Source: Akkermansiaceae bacterium (GTDB lineage Bacteria > Verrucomicrobiota > Verrucomicrobiia > Verrucomicrobiales > Akkermansiaceae). From it: a DNA stretch of 44,021 nucleotides. Each line of letters starts with the position of its first letter. The stretch's first letter is position 1. The position numbers and the translations under genes were made by a program. Positions 8,070 to 16,756 of the stretch are shown here, in pieces. The notes beneath the pieces were generated by a model that searched no databases, had not been told where the DNA came from, and worked only from the letters and a program-made list of their open reading frames with translations. The stretch covers positions 1 to 44,021 of the forward strand of contig CAIXKE010000021.1 of NCBI GenBank assembly GCA_903919975.1. Direction: 5' to 3'.

Positions 8070-9353
8070 ATGGCTTCGCCCCAAAACATCCTTTTCCTAT
8101 TGCTAGGCGCAGCCATCGGTGCCGGTGGTATCCTCCAAGGCTTGTATTGGAAATCCTCCCGCTCGCCCGCTGAAATGACGGAACTCGAAGGCCAAGTCCG
8201 GACCGCAGCTGAAGAGATCGTGATGCTCAAGCGCGAGAACGAATCGCTCCGCTCACTCGCCCAAGGCGGCGGCGAACTCTCTGTGCCACGGGATTTCATC
8301 GATCGCACCGAAAAGGATTTTGGCTTGCGTTTTCTATCAAATCCAGTGATCCACCGTATCGCCGGAGAAGAACTTCGCGATCGGATCACAGCTGCCATTG
8401 AAAGCCGCATGGGCCCGTCAGGCATCGATGATCGCCAGGAATCCTATGCCCTCATCGGATGGCTGCGCCCCGACGATGATCTCCTCACTCAACTCACCGC
8501 CGTCCGCGCGGTGGATGCGAACGGTTGGTTCGATGATGTCACCGGCGAAGGCTGGATGCTGGATAAGGCGGATCTGAAAAACATCCCCGACCAAGCGACA
8601 CTGGTCGGCTTGTTAGCCAGGATTCTATTTCACCAACATTTCCCACCCGCCCCGACTTATCCCGGCGATGACGCCGCGCGTGCTCGGGAGGCCCTTCATC
8701 AAGGGACCGCCGCCGGTGCCGAGGCCCGCTTCTATGTGGAAAAAGCCCGAACGGTCGGGTTCATGCCGATGACAGAAAATAAGGACTTCAAGCAACTCAT
8801 CGCCAGTCTCTCGCCATTCCTTCAGGGGCTCACCAACTTCCCAATAACCGAAGGCAAAAGCTACTCGGATGCACTCTATGTTCGCGGCAATGAAACCCTG
8901 CATACCGCCTTCCGCAGTCCGCCGCAGACGACGCGGACCATCCTTTCCCCCGGCGCAACCATTCCCACCATCGACTGGCAATTGCCTGCAACTCCCGAAC
9001 CGCCCGTGCTAACGGAATCCGCCGGCCAACTCGGACTCCTGCTCTGGTTGAAATCTCTCGGCGATGATACGGCCTCGGCGGAAATCGCCGCCACTTGGCG
9101 CGGCGACGGATACCTTCTTTTCCCCGATGGCGAATCGTCCGTCGCCATCGTCTGGGACATCGAACTCGATTCCTCCACATCCGCCGATCGATTCCAAGCG
9201 ATCGCCCAGAAAATTACCGACGCCATAGCGAAACAGCAAAATCACACCAATCGCCATCTCAGCCTCATGCGCATCTCACCCACCCGGCTGCGTTTTCTCA
9301 ACACCGCGGAAGCCGCTACGCTGGAACGCCTCAAAGTAAAAATTGACCGATAA
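8070..9353 (+). CDS. Membrane-anchored coiled-coil protein, unknown function
   Basis: I do not recognise this 427-residue protein. It starts with one membrane span (about residues 7-26, FLLLGAAIGAGGIL), then a short coiled coil (residues about 33-65, many Glu/Leu/Arg), then a large, probably periplasmic, soluble part with no motif I can name. The sequence FHQHFPPAPTYPGDDAARAREAL near residue 185 lies in a region reminiscent of secreted protein-processing domains, but that is not enough for a call. It begins 4 bp after the TIGR03943 gene, so it is almost surely on the same transcript and could be an accessory of that permease system. Confidence 0.75.
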   Translation: MASPQNILFLLLGAAIGAGGILQGLYWKSSRSPAEMTELEGQVRTAAEEIVMLKRENESLRSLAQGGGELSVPRDFIDRTEKDFGLRFLSNPVIHRIAGEELRDRITAAIESRMGPSGIDDRQESYALIGWLRPDDDLLTQLTAVRAVDANGWFDDVTGEGWMLDKADLKNIPDQATLVGLLARILFHQHFPPAPTYPGDDAARAREALHQGTAAGAEARFYVEKARTVGFMPMTENKDFKQLIASLSPFLQGLTNFPITEGKSYSDALYVRGNETLHTAFRSPPQTTRTILSPGATIPTIDWQLPATPEPPVLTESAGQLGLLLWLKSLGDDTASAEIAATWRGDGYLLFPDGESSVAIVWDIELDSSTSADRFQAIAQKITDAIAKQQNHTNRHLSLMRISPTRLRFLNTAEAATLERLKVKIDR

Positions 9354-9496
9354 GGAGGCACCGCGCTCCTGTGGTGCAGGCGAATTTCAGGCCATTGCAA
9401 AGCGCGAAGCTCCTCATAAATGACTCAACATCCTCATCCACGACATGAACCGGAACGAAGTGTCGATAGCCGGAGGCAATGTCGTGGCTCCGGTTA

Positions 9497-11338
9497 TCAC
9501 TCGACGGTAACGCTTTTCGCAAGGTTTCGCGGTTGGTCGATCTCGCAACCGCGGTGACGGGCGACGTGATAGGAGAAAAGCTGCAGCGCGACAACCGCAG
9601 GCACTGTGGCCACCAGCGGATGGCAGCGGGGAATTGTGATATAATCGTCCATGCACTCGGCGGCCTCAAGATCCCCTTCCGTCACGATGCCGAGAATGCG
9701 CGCACCGCGAGCGCGGCATTCCTCGATGTTTCCGAGCGTCTTGTCCTTGCCGGGAATATCGCAAGCCAAGGCGATGATCGGCGTGCCTTCCACTAACAGG
9801 GCGATCGGTCCATGCTTCAACTCGGCGGCGTGATAACCTTCGGCGTGAATGTAAGAGATCTCCTTGAGCTTGAGAGCGCCCTCCAAAGCGACCGGATACA
9901 TCGGGCCGCGACCGATGAAAAACGCGTGTTCGTTGTGCGCGTAGGATGCTGCAATTTCTGAAATCCGCTCATTTTGCAACAACACCTTGGCGACGAGCGC
10001 CGGGATGCTTTCGATTTCGCGAGCAAAATTTCGTCCGTCCTCGCGCGAGAACCGCCGACCCCGACCGAGCTTGAGCGCCATCATCAGCAGCACGGCCACT
10101 TGGCAGGTGAAGGCCTTGGTTGAGGCCACTGAAATCTCCGGCCCGGCGTGGAGATAAACGCCGCGCCCGGTTTCGCGGGCAATGGTGGAGCCGACGACAT
10201 TGCAAAGACTCATCACGAAAGCGCCCTTTTGGTTCGCTTCGCGCACAGCAGCCAAGGTGTCGGCAGTTTCACCGGACTGAGTGATGGCAACCACCAGATC
10301 GCGGCTGCCAATGATTGGATTCCGATAGCGAAACTCCGCCGCTTGCTGAACTTCCGCCTCGATGTCCGCGAGGTCCTCGAAGGCATATTCACCAACGAGA
10401 CCGGCGTGCAGCGAGGTGCCGCAACCCACTAACACCACACGGCCAAGCTCGGCCAGTTCGCGCGGCGATGTGCCCATGCCGGCAAGCACGGATGAGCCAA
10501 GATTGAAATCGAGGCGACCGCGGATCGCATTCGAGAGAGCATCCGGTTGCTCGTGGATTTCCTTGAGCATGAAGTGCTCGAAACCACCTTTTTCCGCCGC
10601 CGCCGCATCATACGCGAGCTCGGCAATCTCGCGGGTGACGGGAATGTTGTTGAGATCGCGGATATCGATGGATTCCGCAGTGACAATCGCGATGTCGTTA
10701 TCGTCGAGATAGATCACGCGCTGGGTGTGGGCGAGAATGGCTGCGGCGTCCGAGGCGATGATGGTTTCACCATCCCCCACGCCAATAACGATCGGACTGC
10801 CGCGACGGGCAGTGATGATTTTCTCCGGCTCGCGGGCCGAGAGCACGGCGATCCCGAAGGTGCCCTCCACTTGGTGAAGCGCGTCACAAACAGCTTGAAA
10901 AAGATCACCCTTATCGCAATCGCCAATCAGATGGGCGAGAACTTCAGTGTCCGTTTCCGAATAAAAATGATGCCCCTTGCTCTCCATCCGCGCGCGGAGC
11001 GAGCGATAGTTTTCGATGATGCCATTGTGGACGAGAGCGACATCTCCGGATTGGTCGAGGTGCGGGTGGGCGTTGACTTCGGTGGGCGGCCCGTGAGTGG
11101 CCCAACGGGTGTGGGCGATGCCCATCGTGCTTTTGGAAAACCGCTCGGCCGGCCAATCGGCGCGCGCACGCTCGTTGAGCGCGGCGACCTTTCCGGGAGC
11201 TTTCGCAATCACCAAGCGACCCTCATCCAAGACGGCGACACCAGCGGAATCATAACCACGGTATTCGAGTCGGCGCAGGCCGTTGATCAGGACGCTGGGC
11301 GCATCCGCTTTTCCAATGTATCCGACGATTCCGCACAT
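9497..11338 (-). CDS. glmS: Glutamine--fructose-6-phosphate aminotransferase (isomerizing)
   Basis: GlmS makes glucosamine-6-phosphate from fructose-6-phosphate and glutamine, the first step to UDP-GlcNAc. The 613-residue protein has the glutaminase domain starting MCGIVGYIG with the nucleophile Cys2, the HTRWATHG motif, HNGIIENY and the glutamine-binding DTEV. Two SIS sugar-isomerase domains follow (VGCGTSLHAG, TQSGETADTL, FIGRGPMYPVALEGALKLKE), and the conserved C-terminus PRNLAKSVTVE is intact. I set the start at the ATG giving Met-Cys, since processing to Cys1 is essential. An in-frame extension to 11425 has no family match. It is the last gene of the murI-glmM-LbH-glmS run. No glmS ribozyme is seen in the 29-bp gap upstream. 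Confidence 0.97.
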   Translation of the reverse strand: MCGIVGYIGKADAPSVLINGLRRLEYRGYDSAGVAVLDEGRLVIAKAPGKVAALNERARADWPAERFSKSTMGIAHTRWATHGPPTEVNAHPHLDQSGDVALVHNGIIENYRSLRARMESKGHHFYSETDTEVLAHLIGDCDKGDLFQAVCDALHQVEGTFGIAVLSAREPEKIITARRGSPIVIGVGDGETIIASDAAAILAHTQRVIYLDDNDIAIVTAESIDIRDLNNIPVTREIAELAYDAAAAEKGGFEHFMLKEIHEQPDALSNAIRGRLDFNLGSSVLAGMGTSPRELAELGRVVLVGCGTSLHAGLVGEYAFEDLADIEAEVQQAAEFRYRNPIIGSRDLVVAITQSGETADTLAAVREANQKGAFVMSLCNVVGSTIARETGRGVYLHAGPEISVASTKAFTCQVAVLLMMALKLGRGRRFSREDGRNFAREIESIPALVAKVLLQNERISEIAASYAHNEHAFFIGRGPMYPVALEGALKLKEISYIHAEGYHAAELKHGPIALLVEGTPIIALACDIPGKDKTLGNIEECRARGARILGIVTEGDLEAAECMDDYITIPRCHPLVATVPAVVALQLFSYHVARHRGCEIDQPRNLAKSVTVE

Positions 11339-11367
11339 GATGATAGTAGAGAGTTGAGAATTAAGAG

Positions 11368-12207
11368 TTAAGATTCCACGTCGTGTTGAACAACTTCGCC
11401 GGGGCGAGTGGTGGTTTCGGGCCAAAGTTTGCGACCCGGATAGATCGAGGTGTTGATGCCGGTGTGGACGTGATCGCCGAAGATGGCACCAAACTTGCGG
11501 CGACCCGTATCGACCAGGGCCCCGTTCACCGACGATCGGTGATTTCCGCCGTCATGGCGGAGATTGGAGGTGGTGGTGCCTGCTCCGAGGTTCACTTTTT
11601 CACCGAGGACCGAATCGCCTATGTATGAAAGGTGGCCTACATTCGTTTTTGAAAGGATGAGGCAATTCTTAATCTCGACGGATTGGCCGATATGGCAACC
11701 ATCGCCGATACTGGTATTTCCGCGGATATAACAATTCGGGCCGATCTTGCAGTTCGCGCCAATGATGACGTTGCCCTCGATGAAAACGCCTGGCAGAATG
11801 CGGGTATCGGCGCCAACATGGATTGTCCCCTCGATGACGGCTAAGGGGTGGATCTCACCTTCGATGATGTTTTCCGTTAGCAAGGAAACGCATTGCTCAT
11901 TGGCGCGGAGAAAATCCCATGGATAGCGAATTTCAAATGAGTTTGTCACCACCGCAGCACTGGACAAATCGGGAGATTCTCCCAGCCAAGCCAGGACCAA
12001 TCCTTCACTGTCGACCAACGTGCGGATCCCAGAGCCGATCAAAAGCAATGCGGCATCTTTCGGATCAAGCCATGCATGTCGATGGATCGATAAAATATCC
12101 ATGGATGCACGGCACAATATCTGATGATGAATCGACAGCGGCACATTCCCGATCGGAAACTCCTCGATGGACCGGGTCAGGGAAAGTGGATGACAGGCGG
12201 CGGACAT
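11368..12207 (-). CDS. GlmU-like left-handed beta-helix acyltransferase
   Basis: This 279-residue protein has a variable N-terminal part (about residues 1-110). A left-handed beta-helix follows, built of isoleucine-patch hexapeptides (IEGNVIIGANCKIGPNCYIRGNTSIGDGCHIG and similar, here cut short). Then comes KTNVGHLSYIGDSVLGEKVNLGAGT, which lines up with the acetyltransferase site of GlmU, including its His in GHL and Asn in VNLGAGT. A lysine conserved nearby in E. coli GlmU appears replaced. The pyrophosphorylase half of GlmU is missing. Placed between glmM and glmS, it probably acetylates glucosamine-1-phosphate, with uridylylation done elsewhere, or it belongs to the sugar-nucleotidyltransferase-like group. 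ATG 12207 is 9 bp after glmM. ATG 12102 is an alternative start. Confidence 0.85.
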   Translation of the reverse strand: MSAACHPLSLTRSIEEFPIGNVPLSIHHQILCRASMDILSIHRHAWLDPKDAALLLIGSGIRTLVDSEGLVLAWLGESPDLSSAAVVTNSFEIRYPWDFLRANEQCVSLLTENIIEGEIHPLAVIEGTIHVGADTRILPGVFIEGNVIIGANCKIGPNCYIRGNTSIGDGCHIGQSVEIKNCLILSKTNVGHLSYIGDSVLGEKVNLGAGTTTSNLRHDGGNHRSSVNGALVDTGRRKFGAIFGDHVHTGINTSIYPGRKLWPETTTRPGEVVQHDVES

Positions 12208-12216
12208 GATGATGGT

Positions 12217-13563
12217 TCAGCCGATTTCCTCGCGAATCACGGCGGAGAATTTACTCACCCAAGCACGACATTCCTCCGCTTCGCGGTGTTCAACGAGCAC
12301 CCGGATTTTATTTTCCGTGCCGGAGTAACGGATCAGATGTCGGCCATTCGTGCCGAACTCGGCGGTGGCATCACGCATCAGGCCATTCAGTTTCGGCAGT
12401 GATTCGAGCGGCGGTTTGGATGCCACCGGCATGTTGGAGAGTTCACTCGGGTATTCATTCATGATGCCGGCCAACTCAGCCAAGCTGGCATTTTTTTCCC
12501 GCATCATGCGGAGCACCTGAAGCGCGCTGAGGATGCCATCGCCCGTGGTCGAGTGATCCGCGAATATCAAGTGGCCGGAATTTTCACCACCAAAGGAATA
12601 ACCATTTTTTCGAATACTCTCGATGACGTTGCGGTCACCCACAGCCGTGGTCACGACATGGATGCCGTGTTGATTCATCGCCTCGATCAGTCCGAGATTG
12701 CTCATGATGGTGGCGACGAGCGTATCGTGTTTGAGTTTGCCCTGTTCCTTCATGCCGATTGCGCAAAGAGCCAGGATCCGATCGCCACTGACCACTTGGC
12801 CATTGGCATCGGTAAAGATCACCCGATCCGCATCGCCGTCAAATGAGATTCCGAGATCCGCCTTGTGCTGCCGAACCAATTCGCCCGCCGCCTCGGGATG
12901 GAGCGCGCCGCATTCGCGGTTGATATTGAGACCATCCGGCTGGTTGCACGTGGTGATGACTTCCGCGCCCAATTCCTTGAAAATCAATGGCGCGATGAAA
13001 TAGGCAGCTCCATGCCCGCAATCGACCACCACTTTAAAGCCATGCAGCGAAATGTTATCCGCCGTGTGCTTGGCAAACTCGATGTAGCGGCCGCGGGCAT
13101 CATCGATCCGGTGAGCCTTGCCAATCTGCTCCGGCGGCAAGGGCGGAGCCTCCGGCTCATCACCCAGAATGTAACGCTCGATCAATGCCTCCAACTCGTC
13201 CGATAACTTGTAACCATCCGGCCCGAAAATTTTCATCCCGTTATCTTCGTAGGAATTGTGGGATGCGGTGATCATGATTCCCGCCGCGGCGCCCATCGAC
13301 TTCGTCAGGTGGGCCACCGCCGGAGTCGGCATCGGACCGACCAGATAGACATCCATCCCCATCGAAACCAAGCCGCTGGTGAGTGCGGTTTCCAGCATGT
13401 AGCCGGAAATCCGGGTATCCTTCCCCACCAACACCCGGTTCCGCCGCGGGCCGGATGAGCGCAACACGCTTGCCACCGCTTTGCCCGTCCGAAGGGCTAC
13501 CTCCGCTGTGATCGGAAATTCATTCACGCGGCCACGGATACCGTCGGTTCCAAATAGTTTCAT
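12217..13563 (-). CDS. glmM: Phosphoglucosamine mutase
   Basis: GlmM converts glucosamine-6-phosphate to glucosamine-1-phosphate in UDP-GlcNAc synthesis. The 448-residue protein matches the family length and carries the opening KLFGTDGIRGRVNE, the phosphoserine loop TASHNSYEDNG, the metal-binding DGDADR, the sugar-binding GGENSGH and the phosphate-binding RYSGTENKIRVLVE. The start at ATG 13563 gives the family N-terminus. An upstream ATG would add 11 residues. It follows murI by 48 bp and precedes the LbH acyltransferase by 9 bp, so the amino-sugar pathway enzymes are co-transcribed. Confidence 0.97.
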   Translation of the reverse strand: MKLFGTDGIRGRVNEFPITAEVALRTGKAVASVLRSSGPRRNRVLVGKDTRISGYMLETALTSGLVSMGMDVYLVGPMPTPAVAHLTKSMGAAAGIMITASHNSYEDNGMKIFGPDGYKLSDELEALIERYILGDEPEAPPLPPEQIGKAHRIDDARGRYIEFAKHTADNISLHGFKVVVDCGHGAAYFIAPLIFKELGAEVITTCNQPDGLNINRECGALHPEAAGELVRQHKADLGISFDGDADRVIFTDANGQVVSGDRILALCAIGMKEQGKLKHDTLVATIMSNLGLIEAMNQHGIHVVTTAVGDRNVIESIRKNGYSFGGENSGHLIFADHSTTGDGILSALQVLRMMREKNASLAELAGIMNEYPSELSNMPVASKPPLESLPKLNGLMRDATAEFGTNGRHLIRYSGTENKIRVLVEHREAEECRAWVSKFSAVIREEIG

Positions 13564-13611
13564 GATAGGCATGTTTGCTGGCGGCATCGTGTTCAATAAA
13601 ATATGAACAAA

Positions 13612-14490
13612 TCAAGACAAAACCTTGTTGTGACCACCCAGCACCGCCCGATGAATCCGCCCGGGCGCGCGTTTCAAGAAACGCCGCGCCAAAGTTTCAA
13701 ACTCGTCCGAAAGATCGGTCAAATGGACTTCCAAAGTGCCATCGTGATCCCCCGCTGCCAACAAATCGAGCCGGACCAATTCCCGCCGCAAATGCTCCGC
13801 GCAAGTCGTGGCGGAGTCCACCAATCGCACCTCCGGTGGCAACAAATCGCGCAAGACCGGGATCAGCAACGGGTAATGCGTGCAGGCGAGCATCAGCGTA
13901 TCAATCCCCTTCTCGACCAATGGATCCAAATACTCTTTCAGAACAACGCTCGTGGCGGGGTGATCCATCCAGTTTTCCTCAATCAAGGGCACCAGCAAGG
14001 GGGTCGCCTGGCCATGGATGATCAGGCCGGTCCGCCGCAAGGCGAGCGCATGCTGATACGCGTGGGACCGGATCGTGCCACGCGTGGCGATGATCCCGAT
14101 TCTCTCAACCTGCGGGTTCTCCAAGGCCGCGTCCACGCCAGGTTCGATGACCCCGATGATCGGCAGGCGGTATTTTTCACGCAAACTCGGCAGGGCATGG
14201 GCGGTCGCCGTGTTACAAGCCACCACGATCGCCTTCACGCCACGACTCACGAGAAACTGGGTGTCCTCGTCCGCAAACTGCCGGATCGTCTCCGGACTCT
14301 TCGATCCATAGGGCAAACGGGCCGTGTCCCCGAGATAAAGAATATCCTCGTGCGGCAGAAGCTCCTGCACCGCGCGCACAACGGTCAAGCCGCCGACACC
14401 TGAGTCGAAAAATCCAAGAGGCGCTGATTTCACTGGCGCGATTGTGCCCGTCCGCCAGCCGCGGGCAAGCGGGAAAGCCGCAAGATTCAT
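13612..14490 (-). CDS. murI: Glutamate racemase
   Basis: MurI supplies D-glutamate for peptidoglycan by converting L-glutamate without a cofactor. The 292-residue protein has GFFDSGVGGLTV near the N-terminus and the two catalytic cysteines in VACNTATAHA and LACTHYPLL, with the YGSKSPETI substrate loop. The first 20 residues or so are outside the conserved fold, so a start a little further in (the GTG-encoded Val about 20 residues in) is possible. It heads the minus-strand cell-wall precursor run. Its stop lies 48 bp before glmM. Its 5' end is about 100 bp from the left boundary of the integrated element. Confidence 0.95.
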   Translation of the reverse strand: MNLAAFPLARGWRTGTIAPVKSAPLGFFDSGVGGLTVVRAVQELLPHEDILYLGDTARLPYGSKSPETIRQFADEDTQFLVSRGVKAIVVACNTATAHALPSLREKYRLPIIGVIEPGVDAALENPQVERIGIIATRGTIRSHAYQHALALRRTGLIIHGQATPLLVPLIEENWMDHPATSVVLKEYLDPLVEKGIDTLMLACTHYPLLIPVLRDLLPPEVRLVDSATTCAEHLRRELVRLDLLAAGDHDGTLEVHLTDLSDEFETLARRFLKRAPGRIHRAVLGGHNKVLS

Positions 14491-14590
14491 GCCTAGGCGG
14501 AAACCGAATCCACTCCCGTCACATCCCGTGAAACTGCCACAAAGACTCGAAATAAATCCATCACGCTGTCTTTATAAAGAAGAAATCAAC

Positions 14591-14642
14591 GATGGAGGCG
14601 GAGGTGGGAATCGAACCCACGCATAACGGTTTTGCAAACCAT
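14591..14642. repeat. Left attachment repeat (displaced tRNA-Cys 3' fragment)
   Basis: These 52 bases are identical to 25302-25353. Read on the minus strand they give the 3' half of tRNA-Cys from the anticodon arm to the encoded CCA. The 5' half is missing, so this is the fragment left behind by integration. The identity ends just past the anticodon stem, and the inverted ACGGT/ACCAT arms around the 7-base TTTGCAA form a classic tyrosine-recombinase core. Confidence 0.93.
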
Positions 14643-14675
14643 GATTTCCATTGCCAAATAGACATCCTGAAAAAG

Positions 14676-14697
14676 ATTGCCCGAAAATTGCCCTTTT
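14676..14697 (+). promoter_or_regulatory. Left arm-type sites (two ATTGCCC, 11 bp apart)
   Basis: ATTGCCC occurs at 14676 and 14687, exactly 11 bp (one helical turn) apart, and the second extends to ATTGCCCTTTT. The same heptamer pair with the same 11-bp spacing lies near the right end at 25192-25209. This suits binding sites for the integrase N-terminal domain or the excisionase. That use is inferred. Confidence 0.55.
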
Positions 14698-14739
14698 GGA
14701 CTTGAATCGACGCCTTTTCCGGCAAACTCTTGCACCGAC

Positions 14740-15966
14740 ATGCAAGCCACCGCAAAGCAAAGCAAATCAAGTGATCCGGTGAAATGCCGCGAGCTATCCA
14801 AGAAGCATTCGCAACGGAAGGTGGGCTACCTCTGGATCGTGGAAACCCGCCTCGCTGGAAAACGCAGCCGGAAGTTCTTCCGTCATGACGAATCCGAGGA
14901 GCGCGACAAGTTCATTGCCGACGAGACGAAGCGCGTCTCCACCGTCGCCAAGAGCGACCGCGTCCTTGCCACCGATGAGTCATTGCTCACGGAGGCGGCA
15001 GCCGCTCACCGTGCGCTCAAGCCCCACGGCAAGACCCTCAGCGATGCCGTCCGATTCTACATTGAGCACTTGGAAGCCACCGCCAAGCATGACGCCACGC
15101 CGCTGTCAGCCGTGGTGAAGCGGTTCTTGGATGAGAAAGAGCGTGAGAATCTATCCACCGTCCATCTTGCGGATTTGAAAAACCGGATTGCCCGTTTCGA
15201 GATCACTTTCGGGGAGAAACCCATTGCCAACATCACCCGCAACGATATTGCCGCCTGGCTGAATGATCTCCCACTTGCTCCGCAGTCCAAGGTCAACTTC
15301 CGCCGCGTCTTGGGCAACGTCTTTTCCTACGCCGTCCGCGCCGGGAGCATCACCGTGAATCCGGTGACGGCAACTGCGGCTCCCAAGGTCCGCCGCAAGC
15401 GTGCGGTGATCCTCACGCCCGCCGAGGTGACGCAGCTGTTGAACGCCAGCCCAGCCGACACCCTGCCCGCGCTCGTGCTCATGACATTCTGCGGCGTGCG
15501 GAACCGTGAAATGTTCCGCCTCGACTGGTCTTGCTTGGACTGGGAAGACGGCACGCTTGAAATCACCGCCGAGGAAGGCAAGCGCGAGGGCCACGCCCGA
15601 CACGTCACCATCCCGGCGAACGCTCTGGAATGGCTCCGCCCGCTCGCCAAGAAGCGCGGATCGATTGCCGCCTTCCGCGATTTCGATGAATACACCCGCC
15701 GTCTGCAATACGCCCGTGCCGCCGCCGGATGGGACGTTGGCGAATGGCCCGCGAACGCCCTGCGGAAAACCTTCATCTCCTGCCACTACGAGACGCACGG
15801 CTCCATTGACTCCACCGCGAAGGAGGCGGGCACCTCCGTCGGCATGATCCACACCCACTACCGGAAGCTCATCAAGAAGCGGGAGGCTGACAAGCTCTGG
15901 GAAATTCTCCCCGGCAACGCCCCCGCCAACGTCGCCAGCATCGATGAGGGGAGGGCGAGCGCATGA
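14740..15966 (+). CDS. Tyrosine recombinase / phage-type integrase
   Basis: This 408-residue site-specific recombinase should insert and excise the island at tRNA-Cys. The N-terminus (about residues 15-60, GYLWIVETRLAGKRSRKFFRH) resembles an arm-binding domain. Residues about 110-200 form the SAM-like core-binding domain. The catalytic domain has Arg254 in CGVRNREMFRLDW, Arg342 in NALRKTF and the nucleophile Tyr374 in MIHTHYRKL. The usual His of HxxR appears as Asn339. The C-terminal pattern LRKTF...HYRKL is that of PVC-phylum integrases. The open frame extends to 14677, but those 21 residues lie over the arm sites, so I prefer ATG 14740. The stop overlaps a 30-codon frame (ATG 15963) preceded by GGGAGG. 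Confidence 0.93.
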   Translation: MQATAKQSKSSDPVKCRELSKKHSQRKVGYLWIVETRLAGKRSRKFFRHDESEERDKFIADETKRVSTVAKSDRVLATDESLLTEAAAAHRALKPHGKTLSDAVRFYIEHLEATAKHDATPLSAVVKRFLDEKERENLSTVHLADLKNRIARFEITFGEKPIANITRNDIAAWLNDLPLAPQSKVNFRRVLGNVFSYAVRAGSITVNPVTATAAPKVRRKRAVILTPAEVTQLLNASPADTLPALVLMTFCGVRNREMFRLDWSCLDWEDGTLEITAEEGKREGHARHVTIPANALEWLRPLAKKRGSIAAFRDFDEYTRRLQYARAAAGWDVGEWPANALRKTFISCHYETHGSIDSTAKEAGTSVGMIHTHYRKLIKKREADKLWEILPGNAPANVASIDEGRASA

Positions 15967-15967
15967 G
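15937..15967. repeat. Imperfect 31-bp direct repeat, copy 1 (end of integrase gene)
   Basis: This copy matches 16757-16787 at 27 of 31 positions, and the last 19 bases are identical. The copy encodes the integrase C-terminus (SIDEGRASA) and contains a GGGAGG plus ATGAG start-like context. Together with copy 2 it brackets the toxin-antitoxin pair at a spacing of 820 bp. Confidence 0.8.
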
Positions 15968-15991
15968 TCACTCCCGCCACCGTGCAAAAAA

Positions 15992-16006
15992 TAATACTAA
16001 GTATTA
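15992..16006. promoter_or_regulatory. Perfect 15-bp palindrome, likely antitoxin operator
   Basis: TAATACT-A-AGTATTA is a perfect palindrome 38 bp before the toxin start, in an AT-rich patch that could hold the promoter. Toxin-antitoxin operons of this class are repressed by the XRE antitoxin binding such palindromes. That use is inferred. Confidence 0.6.
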
Positions 16007-16044
16007 CATCTTGAAAGCCGGGCAATCCTCCGTAGAATCCCGCC

Positions 16045-16350
16045 GTGACCTTTGAGGAAGATCCTGATTTCACTGAGAAAGCACTCCGCCTGATCGGTGA
16101 CGATGGGATCTTCGCGATCCAGATGTATTTGTGGGAGCAACCCGATGCCGGTGACATCATTCCAGGTTCCGGTGGCTGCCGCAAACTCCGCTGGGCCGCC
16201 AAGGGCCACGGCAAGCGAGGCGGCGCACGCGTCATTTACTACTGGATCACCGATGACCACCGCATCCTGCTTCTCGATCTCTACGCCAAGAACGAAGCGG
16301 AAAATCTCAGCCAAGCTCAGTTGAAGGAACTCAAAAAGAAGAAACCATGA
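16045..16350 (+). CDS. RelE/HigB-like toxin of a type II toxin-antitoxin pair
   Basis: This 101-residue protein is of the RelE/ParE superfamily, in the subgroup that pairs with a downstream XRE antitoxin. The typical pattern is visible: an N-terminal helix region, then GSGGCRKLRWAAKGHGKRGGARVIYYW, DDHRILLLDLYAKNEAENLSQ and a Lys-rich end. Such toxins cleave mRNA on the ribosome, and a basic surface (RKLRW, GKRGGARV) is present. The start is GTG 16045. The stop overlaps the antitoxin start (ATGA), so toxin precedes antitoxin as in higBA. It probably stabilises the island. Confidence 0.9.
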   Translation: MTFEEDPDFTEKALRLIGDDGIFAIQMYLWEQPDAGDIIPGSGGCRKLRWAAKGHGKRGGARVIYYWITDDHRILLLDLYAKNEAENLSQAQLKELKKKKP

Positions 16351-16739
16351 AAGCCATCCCATCCACCACCAAGCCCGCTGGCCAAGCTCCAACGGCTGCC
16401 ACGCTCAAGAGCAAGAAAGACGCGCTGGAGCGGGGCGAGCGCACTCCTGCTAGGGTTTTCCGCATTGAGAAAAGGCCCGACGGCACCTTCTCCCGCGTGG
16501 CGGTGAATCCTGAATCCCAGCGCCGCAAATCCGCCAAGGCGTGGGAAGCCAAGAGCGAAGTCGCCAAGGTCCGTCAGTCCCTCGACCTCACGCAGGAAGC
16601 CTTCGCCGACCTGCTAGGCATCGGACTCAGCACCCTCCGCAGTTGGGAACAGAAGAAGCGCGAACCCTCTGGCGCTGCCCGCATGTTGATCTCCATCGCC
16701 CTGAAACATCCCGAAGTTCTTCAAGAGGCGGTGGCATAG
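16347..16739 (+). CDS. XRE-family antitoxin (HigA-like)
   Basis: This 130-residue partner of the upstream toxin has a basic, low-complexity N-terminal half (Lys/Ala-rich). A classic helix-turn-helix follows around residues 70-110 (VRQSLDLTQEAFADLLGIGLSTLRSWEQKKREPSGAA, here read as one stretch in two parts) and a short Leu-rich tail. It should neutralise the toxin by direct binding and repress the operon, probably through the palindrome at 15992-16006. It is longer than minimal HigA proteins because of the N-terminal half, which may carry the toxin-neutralising region. Confidence 0.9.
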   Translation: MKAIPSTTKPAGQAPTAATLKSKKDALERGERTPARVFRIEKRPDGTFSRVAVNPESQRRKSAKAWEAKSEVAKVRQSLDLTQEAFADLLGIGLSTLRSWEQKKREPSGAARMLISIALKHPEVLQEAVA

Positions 16740-16756
16740 ACTGTTTGAATATCACG

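Noticed and set aside
11339..11367. glmS ribozyme or riboswitch before glmS
   Set aside because: The gap to the upstream gene is only 29 bp, too short for the known ribozyme fold.
14561..14801. Several minus-strand frames over the left tRNA fragment
   Set aside because: They run through the attachment repeat and arm sites, overlap each other in different frames and have no family match.
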